Shown: one piece after another, positions 15,279 through 20,374 of the stretch
How positions within the stretch are numbered: the stretch's first letter is position 1
How the letters are laid out: every line of letters begins with the position of its first letter
Assembly: GCA_030951095.1 (NCBI GenBank)
Contig: JAUZQI010000123.1
Span: 1 to 20,374 of the forward strand
DNA length: 20,374 nucleotides
Direction of reading: 5' to 3'
Source: Mariprofundus sp.
Lineage (GTDB): Bacteria; Pseudomonadota; Zetaproteobacteria; Mariprofundales; Mariprofundaceae
Position numbers and translations under genes: made by a program
The notes under the pieces: model-generated
What the model saw: the letters and a program-made list of their open reading frames with translations, nothing else
What the model was told of the DNA's origin: nothing
The model's database searches: none

Positions 15279-18200
15279 CACAAACGCGCATTTCGAAACA
15301 TCCGTATCCACGGACCATCTTCTGCCCATGCATCCGGATGCCACGAATACTGGCAACTGCGGAACATACGCTCCGGGTGTGGCATCATGATAGTGAAACG
15401 GCCATCTGTCGTGGTAAATCCGGTTGAACCATCCGGCGAACCGTTCGGATTATGCGGATATGTATCGGCAACCTTGCCATTCGGCCCCAGGTAACGAAGT
15501 GATGTCAAGACACGGGCACGCTGCTCATCAGAACCGAACACCGCACGCCCCTCGCCATGCGCCACTACCAGCGGCAAGCTCGAACCGACCATGCCGGAGA
15601 GAAACATCGAAGGTGAATCGAGCACTTCCACCTGTAACAGCCGTGCTTCGAACTGTTCAGAACGATTGCGTTCAAAACCCGGCCAGTTTTCCGCTCCCGG
15701 AATCATCAATTTGAGCGAAGACATCATCTGACAGCCATTACAGACTCCCAGTGCAAATGTGTCGGCACGATGAAAAAATGCTTCGAACTGATCGTAGGCG
15801 CGAACATTGAACATAATGGAGTTCGCCCAGCCGCGACCGGCACCCAGCACATCGCCGAATGAGAATCCGCCGCAGGCAACCAGACCCTGAAAATCAGTTA
15901 AGCTGATGCGCCCTTCGATAATGTCAGACATGTGGACGTCGCTGCAATCGAATCCGGCGCGGTCGAAGGCTGCGGCCATCTCGACCTGTCCGTTGACGCC
16001 CTGTTCACGCAATACAGCCATGTTGGGTCGCGTATTGTTGATGAAGGATGCACAGATATTTTCGGCAGGATCAAACGTCAATTCGGCAAACAGGCCTGCA
16101 TCATTGGGGTTGGCAATGGCGTCAAAAGCTTCGCGGGCGCAGTCGGGATTGTCGCGTAACGATTGCATGCGGAAACTCGTTTCCGCCCATTGCTGGTGTA
16201 AATCCTGCACATGGGCTTCAAATAGTGTTTTCTGTTGGAATGAAATAGTGATGTGTCGTCCGGCAACAGCTTGGCCAATGACCTGCGATAGATGCACTAA
16301 ACCGGCATCGGCCAACATCCCCAAAACCTGATCGCGATCGCGGCGGCGAATCTGAATGACAGCACCGAGCTCTTCATTGAACAGGGTAGCCAGTGTATTG
16401 TCGGAAGCGGGCAAATCGATGTTCAGACCGCAACGGGCGGCGAATGCCATCTCGGCCAGCGTGGCGAACAGGCCACCGTCGGAACGGTCATGGTAGGCCA
16501 GCAACTGGCCCTCGCGATTGAGCAATTGAATGGCTTCAAAAAAGGCTTTGAGCAGTACCGGGTTATTTACATTTGGAACTGCATCGCCGGTTGCGCCATA
16601 GGCCTGCGCCAGCGCCGAGCCTCCGAGGCGATTTTCGCCCTCGCCCAGATCAATCAGAATCAGATCGCTATCACCCTGATCGAGTTGGATTTCGGGCGTC
16701 AGCGTGGCGCGCACATCGCGCACCGGCGCAAAGGCGGAGACAATCAGAGATAATGGCGAGGTCATTTCGCGGGTTTCGCCGTTGTTATCCCACACCGATT
16801 TCATTGATAATGAATCCTTGCCGACCGGAATCGAGATACCGAGCGCCGGGCATAATTCCATGCCGATGGCTTTGACCGTATCGTAGAGCCGTGCATCTTC
16901 CCCTTTGTGTCCACAGGCTGCCATCCAGTTGGCAGAGAGTTTGACATCGCCGATGTCGGCAATGGGCGCTGCTGCGATATTGGTTAGCGCTTCACCCACA
17001 GCCATGCATCCAGACGCCACTGCATCGAGTACGGCAATCGGGGTGCGCTCGCCCATCGCCATCGCCTCGCCTGTGTAGCCGCTGTAATCACTGGTCGTCA
17101 CAGCCACATCGGCCACAGGGACTTGCCAGCGCCCGACCATTTGATCGCGCGCCACTAAACCGGTCACCGAACGGTCAGCGATGGTGATCAGGAATTCCTT
17201 GCCCGCCACGGCAGGCAGTTGCAATACGCGTTCCGCCGCTTCGTTCAGATCAATCGCCGCCAAGTTCAGTGCGCTTCCGTGCGCTTCTGCATGCGCGACG
17301 TCGCGGGTCATTTTCGGTGGTTTCCCCAATAACATATTGAGCGACAGGTTGACCGGCTGATTATCAAATTCCGGGTCGTTGACCACTAAATCGCGTTTTT
17401 CGGTCGCTTCGCCGAGTACAGCGAACAGGCAACGTTCGCGCTCACAAATATCGGTAAACAGATCGCGTGATTGTGGCGCAATAGCCAGCATGTAGCGTTC
17501 CTGCGACTCGTTGCACCAGATTTGCATCGGGCTCATGCCCGGCGCCATATTATGCACAGCACGCAAATCCACCCAGCCGCCGCGAGAAGCATCGTCAATC
17601 AGCTCCGGTACAGCATTGGATAGGCCGCCCGCACCGATATCGTGGATAAACAAAATCGGATTGGCATCGCCCAATTGCCAGCAGCGATCCAGCACTTCCT
17701 GACAGCGGCGCTCCATTTCCGGATTGCCGCGTTGCACCGAATCGAAATCCAGTGATTCGGCATTGGCGCCGGTATCCATACTGGAAGCCGCGCCGCCGCC
17801 AAGCCCGATCAACATGGCCGGACCACCGAGCTGGATGATTAGGCTGCCTTCCGGCACCGCTTTTTTATGCACATGGCGGGCATCAATATTGCCGACGCCG
17901 CCGGCAATCATAATCGGCTTGTGATAACCCCGCAGTTCACCGGCCACATCCTGTTCGTAGGTGCGAAAATAACCGGCCAGATTCGGGCGTCCGAATTCGT
18001 TGTTGAAAGCAGCCGCACCAATCGGCCCTTCGAGCATAATATCCAGCGCCGAAACGATGCGTTCGGGCTTGCCGTAATCGTTTTCCCATGGCTGTTCAAA
18101 ATCCGGGATACGCAGGTTAGATACGGAAAAACCGCATAGCCCCGCCTTGGGCTTGGAACCGATGCCAGTCGCCCCCTCATCGCGAATTTCGCCACCGGAA

Positions 18201-19147
18201 CCGGTGGCAGCACCAGCAAACGGGGAAATCGCCGTTGGATGATTGTGCGTTTCCACCTTCATCAGAATATGGGCATCGTCGTCATGGGCCTGATAATGAC
18301 CATCGGCATCGGGATAAAAGCGTTTTGTTTTTACCCCTTCGATCACCGATGAATTATCAGAATAGGCGATCAGCGTGCCTTCGGGATTCAGTTCATGGGT
18401 ATTGCGAATCATCGAAAACAGGGAACGATCCTGTGTTTCGCCATCAATCACCCAGTCGGCATTGAAAATCTTGTGGCGGCAATGTTCGGAATTGGCCTGA
18501 GCGAACATCATCAATTCGGCATCGGATGGGTTGCGTTCCAGCGCCAGAAAATTCTCAAGCAGATAATCGATTTCATCTTCAGCCAACGCCAGGCCCATAT
18601 CCCGGTTGGCAGTCATCAGCGCCTCACGCCCGCCGTTCAAAATATCTACCGTGACCAGCGGCACAGGCCTGTGATGCCCAAACAGTTGCATCAGCTCATC
18701 AACATCAGAGAGCACCGTTTCGGTCATGCGATCATGCAGCAATGCAGATATCATAGCATGCTGGTCATGATTGATGCCGGAAATACGGTAAGCGATACCA
18801 CGCTCAAGTCGAATCAGGCCAGCCAGCCCACACAGACCGGCAATATCAGTCGCCTTGGATGACCATGGACTGATGGTGCCTATGCGCGGTACAACCAGAA
18901 ACAAATCATCGGCTGTATGTTCCACAAACAAATCCGGGGCATGCCCCAGTAACCGGGCCAGTTGTTCCGTATCTGACTGTCCCCATGTCTGGGCCACCTC
19001 GGCAATATGGATATAGTAGGCACTGATATCTGCAGGAATAAGCCCCCGCTGATACATAATATTGATAAGCTTGGCGCGGCGAAAATCCGATAATGCCTCA
19101 TGGCCTTTCATGGCAAGGATTCGGGAAGAGTCAGATTGCATGGTCAT
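15269..19147 (-). CDS. purL: Phosphoribosylformylglycinamidine synthase, single-chain
   Basis: Converts FGAR to FGAM using ATP and glutamine, the fourth step of purine biosynthesis. The 1292-residue length matches the large gammaproteobacterial enzyme, in which the PurS-like, synthetase and glutaminase parts are fused. The sequence shows an N-terminal PurS-like region, a linker, the paired AIRS-type ATP-binding halves (for example [19 protein letters not shown] with DEGATG following) and a C-terminal class I glutaminase. Glutaminase residues are the nucleophile C1136 in GVCNGCQM and the H1257/E1259 pair in PHPER. The start at 19147 has AGGA upstream. A MITE lies 43 bases before the start codon, so the promoter must be in or beyond it, or transcription reads through from the rubrerythrin gene. 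Confidence 0.98.
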   Translation of the reverse strand: MTMQSDSSRILAMKGHEALSDFRRAKLINIMYQRGLIPADISAYYIHIAEVAQTWGQSDTEQLARLLGHAPDLFVEHTADDLFLVVPRIGTISPWSSKATDIAGLCGLAGLIRLERGIAYRISGINHDQHAMISALLHDRMTETVLSDVDELMQLFGHHRPVPLVTVDILNGGREALMTANRDMGLALAEDEIDYLLENFLALERNPSDAELMMFAQANSEHCRHKIFNADWVIDGETQDRSLFSMIRNTHELNPEGTLIAYSDNSSVIEGVKTKRFYPDADGHYQAHDDDAHILMKVETHNHPTAISPFAGAATGSGGEIRDEGATGIGSKPKAGLCGFSVSNLRIPDFEQPWENDYGKPERIVSALDIMLEGPIGAAAFNNEFGRPNLAGYFRTYEQDVAGELRGYHKPIMIAGGVGNIDARHVHKKAVPEGSLIIQLGGPAMLIGLGGGAASSMDTGANAESLDFDSVQRGNPEMERRCQEVLDRCWQLGDANPILFIHDIGAGGLSNAVPELIDDASRGGWVDLRAVHNMAPGMSPMQIWCNESQERYMLAIAPQSRDLFTDICERERCLFAVLGEATEKRDLVVNDPEFDNQPVNLSLNMLLGKPPKMTRDVAHAEAHGSALNLAAIDLNEAAERVLQLPAVAGKEFLITIADRSVTGLVARDQMVGRWQVPVADVAVTTSDYSGYTGEAMAMGERTPIAVLDAVASGCMAVGEALTNIAAAPIADIGDVKLSANWMAACGHKGEDARLYDTVKAIGMELCPALGISIPVGKDSLSMKSVWDNNGETREMTSPLSLIVSAFAPVRDVRATLTPEIQLDQGDSDLILIDLGEGENRLGGSALAQAYGATGDAVPNVNNPVLLKAFFEAIQLLNREGQLLAYHDRSDGGLFATLAEMAFAARCGLNIDLPASDNTLATLFNEELGAVIQIRRRDRDQVLGMLADAGLVHLSQVIGQAVAGRHITISFQQKTLFEAHVQDLHQQWAETSFRMQSLRDNPDCAREAFDAIANPNDAGLFAELTFDPAENICASFINNTRPNMAVLREQGVNGQVEMAAAFDRAGFDCSDVHMSDIIEGRISLTDFQGLVACGGFSFGDVLGAGRGWANSIMFNVRAYDQFEAFFHRADTFALGVCNGCQMMSSLKLMIPGAENWPGFERNRSEQFEARLLQVEVLDSPSMFLSGMVGSSLPLVVAHGEGRAVFGSDEQRARVLTSLRYLGPNGKVADTYPHNPNGSPDGSTGFTTTDGRFTIMMPHPERMFRSCQYSWHPDAWAEDGPWIRMFRNARLWVG

Positions 19148-19190
19148 GCTCGCATCCTATGAACTAACGAGCGGAAACCAAGCATCAATC

Positions 19191-19350
19191 GAGCCACTTG
19201 CAAAAGTCATGAACGGCGATTTACTTCCCCACTCCGGCGCACTACGAACTGGAATTTCGGAGAATGGAACCACCATGCTCCTCATTCCACTCCAAAAATT
19301 CACTCGAAGTGGGATTGCAACTCATCCACTCAGATTTTTGCAAGTGGCTC
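19191..19350. mobile_element. 160-bp MITE with perfect 15-bp terminal inverted repeats
   Basis: The ends GAGCCACTTGCAAAA (19191-19205) and TTTTGCAAGTGGCTC (19336-19350) are exact inverted repeats, and similarity continues two of three bases further. Both ends are flanked by AATC (19187-19190 and 19351-19354), a likely 4-bp target-site duplication. The interior carries no gene, so the element depends on a transposase elsewhere. The GAG...TTGCAAAA end resembles those of some IS5-group elements, but I cannot confirm a family. It sits between the stop of the rubrerythrin-like gene (18 bases away) and purL. Confidence 0.85.
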
Positions 19351-19368
19351 AATCATCTGTCGAAATCA

Positions 19369-20091
19369 TCAAAGTGTCGGCAGTTTTATTTCCTTATACC
19401 AACTGACTGGTAAGGTACAGATTGGACAGCGTTCATTCGGCTTGGCAGTCAGAGTGGAACCACAATTCTGGCAAACAAAGTACCGCACAGTTGTTGAACG
19501 GAAACGCTCAACTAGTATACCGAAAAAGACGCCAGTGCCGGACTGAATATCCTTGATCAGTTCACGATGCTGCTTCTCAGACTTCCATGAAAAGTCAATA
19601 TACTTTAGCGCTTTGCTATGTTTTTCATCCCAAATACGCGCCAGATATTTAGGATAATTAACATCAATCTCGGAAAGCTCGACATCAGTGGCATACTTGA
19701 GATTTTCCTTGGTGCTGCCAACCTGAATACTCTGATTAGTTGACTCAACCTGCACTCCCAGCTTGGCCAGAATTTCACTGAACCGCTTTTCATGCACCGA
19801 TTCCGAATCAGCCATCGCAGCAAACAGGTGAGCGATATTAACATGTCCATCTTTCAGGGCCTGCTTTTTATAGGCATCGTAACGTCTGTGAGATTCTACT
19901 TCACCATGATAGAGCATAGTGAGCACGGCAATGGTTTCCCGGTATGCAGTTTTTGGATCCTCAACCGACCACAGCGGACGCGGGATTGCCAGTGCTGCCA
20001 GTCCTGCTCCGATCCAGACTAAAAAACGCCTGCGTGAGGTAGCAACCACATTGGAAGTCTGGGAGATAGAATATTTAGCGGCATTTCTCAT
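19369..20091 (-). CDS. Tat-exported rubrerythrin-like protein (ferritin-like plus CxxC zinc/iron ribbon)
   Basis: A 240-residue protein with a twin-arginine signal: SRRRFL at residues 19-24 followed by a hydrophobic stretch to about 41. The mature part is a ferritin-like four-helix bundle with likely di-iron ligands in HGEVESH (E64/E66), E97xxH100, E141 and E172xxH175. The C-terminus has a rubredoxin-like ribbon with C207/C210 and C222/C225. Rubrerythrins reduce peroxide with electrons from a redox partner; that reaction is family knowledge, not shown here. Most are cytoplasmic, so export is unusual. I prefer ATG at 20091; a GTG at 20118 is in frame and possible. It is followed by a MITE and then purL. 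Confidence 0.8.
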   Translation of the reverse strand: MRNAAKYSISQTSNVVATSRRRFLVWIGAGLAALAIPRPLWSVEDPKTAYRETIAVLTMLYHGEVESHRRYDAYKKQALKDGHVNIAHLFAAMADSESVHEKRFSEILAKLGVQVESTNQSIQVGSTKENLKYATDVELSEIDVNYPKYLARIWDEKHSKALKYIDFSWKSEKQHRELIKDIQSGTGVFFGILVERFRSTTVRYFVCQNCGSTLTAKPNERCPICTLPVSWYKEIKLPTL

Positions 20092-20154
20092 AACTGTCAG
20101 TCCGTGCCCATGATTCACTTAACACCAAGTCGACAGAGTAACACAAATGAAACC

Positions 20155-20177
20155 AAAAAGGGAGGCCAAAGCCTCCC
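20155..20177 (-). terminator. Intrinsic terminator reading on the minus strand
   Basis: A perfect seven-base-pair stem GGGAGGC/GCCTCCC (20160-20166 and 20171-20177) has a four-base loop and is followed on the - strand by five T residues (20155-20159). There is no T-run on the + strand side, so it stops leftward transcription. The gene it once served is not visible: immediately to the right is the insertion sequence end, with its transposase on the opposite strand. It also insulates the rubrerythrin-like gene. Confidence 0.75.
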
Positions 20178-20374
20178 TGTGTAAGCCCAAAATGAAAGTG
20201 TCCGCTTTTTCCAAAATAGAAATGACCTCTTTAGTATTGCTGGATGGAGGCATTTATGGAGGCGGCCATTTTACAGATGAGCAAGAAAGAGCAGGAACGA
20301 TCCGAGGTTATCAGGCTGCATGTTGAGGGTTATATCAAGCAAAAGGATGCAGGAAGACGTCTTGGGTTGAGCAC
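20178..20374 (+). mobile_element. Left end of an insertion sequence, cut by the window edge
   Basis: The outer boundary is approximate, near the TGTGTAAGCCC sequence just after the terminator. Two subterminal direct repeats 24 bases apart (20189-20208 and 20213-20232, 15 of 20 bases identical, consensus AAAAT..AA.TG.CC.CTTT) look like transposase-binding sites. A transposase gene begins at 20256. The style of end (GTGTCCGCTTTTT) and the transposase start fit the ISNCY-type group, but only the first 39 residues are visible. The right end lies outside the window. Confidence 0.65.
20256..20374 (+). CDS. Transposase, N-terminal fragment (ISNCY-like)
   Basis: The frame begins at ATG 20256 with a GGAGG ribosome-binding site five bases upstream and runs off the window after 39 full codons. 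The visible residues include MSKKEQERSEVIRLHVEGYI, then a helix-turn-helix-like segment (KQKDAGRRLGLS) that would bind the element's ends. This resembles the start of ISNCY-family transposases, which begin with a short lead and then an M-S-K/R-K-E motif and a Leu-Gly-Leu-Ser turn. The catalytic domain is not in the window, so the family remains tentative. Confidence 0.65.
   Translation, partial: MEAAILQMSKKEQERSEVIRLHVEGYIKQKDAGRRLGLS

Overview
The window looks like chromosomal DNA of a Gram-negative pseudomonadotal bacterium, most likely gammaproteobacterial or zetaproteobacterial. The pointers are a complete rnfABCDGE operon, a PilU-type pilus ATPase, a single-chain 1292-residue PurL, a gammaproteobacterial-type aminopeptidase N and a YeeN-like YebC protein. 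Base composition is moderate (near 50% GC by eye) and coding density is high. No rRNA, tRNA or CRISPR array was seen, and no gene-free stretch exceeds 300 bases.

Layout. Bases 1-2570 (+ strand) hold a membrane GAF-GGDEF diguanylate cyclase and a YebC/YeeN-family gene cut by an in-frame TGA. From 13190 down to 2594 on the - strand runs one tightly packed series: rnfA-B-C-D-G-E, a small membrane-anchored unknown protein, a MIF-like tautomerase, def, fmt, pepN and a hotdog-fold thioesterase-like gene. Junctions are mostly 1-nt stop/start overlaps or very short gaps. Two junctions are broken by non-coding sequence: a ~120-bp near-palindromic element between rnfD and rnfG, and an ~85-bp degenerate direct repeat between def and fmt. 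aroK (-) and pilU (+) diverge from 13894-14030. pilU converges with purL (-), whose terminator hairpin holds the purL stop codon in its loop. A 160-bp MITE with perfect 15-bp inverted repeats sits just upstream of purL. Beyond it is a Tat-exported rubrerythrin-like gene (-), then a minus-strand terminator, then the left end of an insertion sequence whose transposase runs off the window.

How the genes fit together. The Rnf complex couples ferredoxin/NADH electron transfer to ion transport. The genes behind it handle N-terminal maturation of proteins (Fmt formylates initiator tRNA, Def removes the formyl group) and peptide breakdown (PepN). aroK and purL are chorismate and purine biosynthesis genes; pilU and the cyclase relate to surface behaviour.

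I did not find a convincing new defence or biosynthetic system. The most unusual material is the non-coding repeat elements placed exactly at operon junctions, the interrupted yebC-like gene, the unusual gene linkage behind rnfE, and the exported rubrerythrin.
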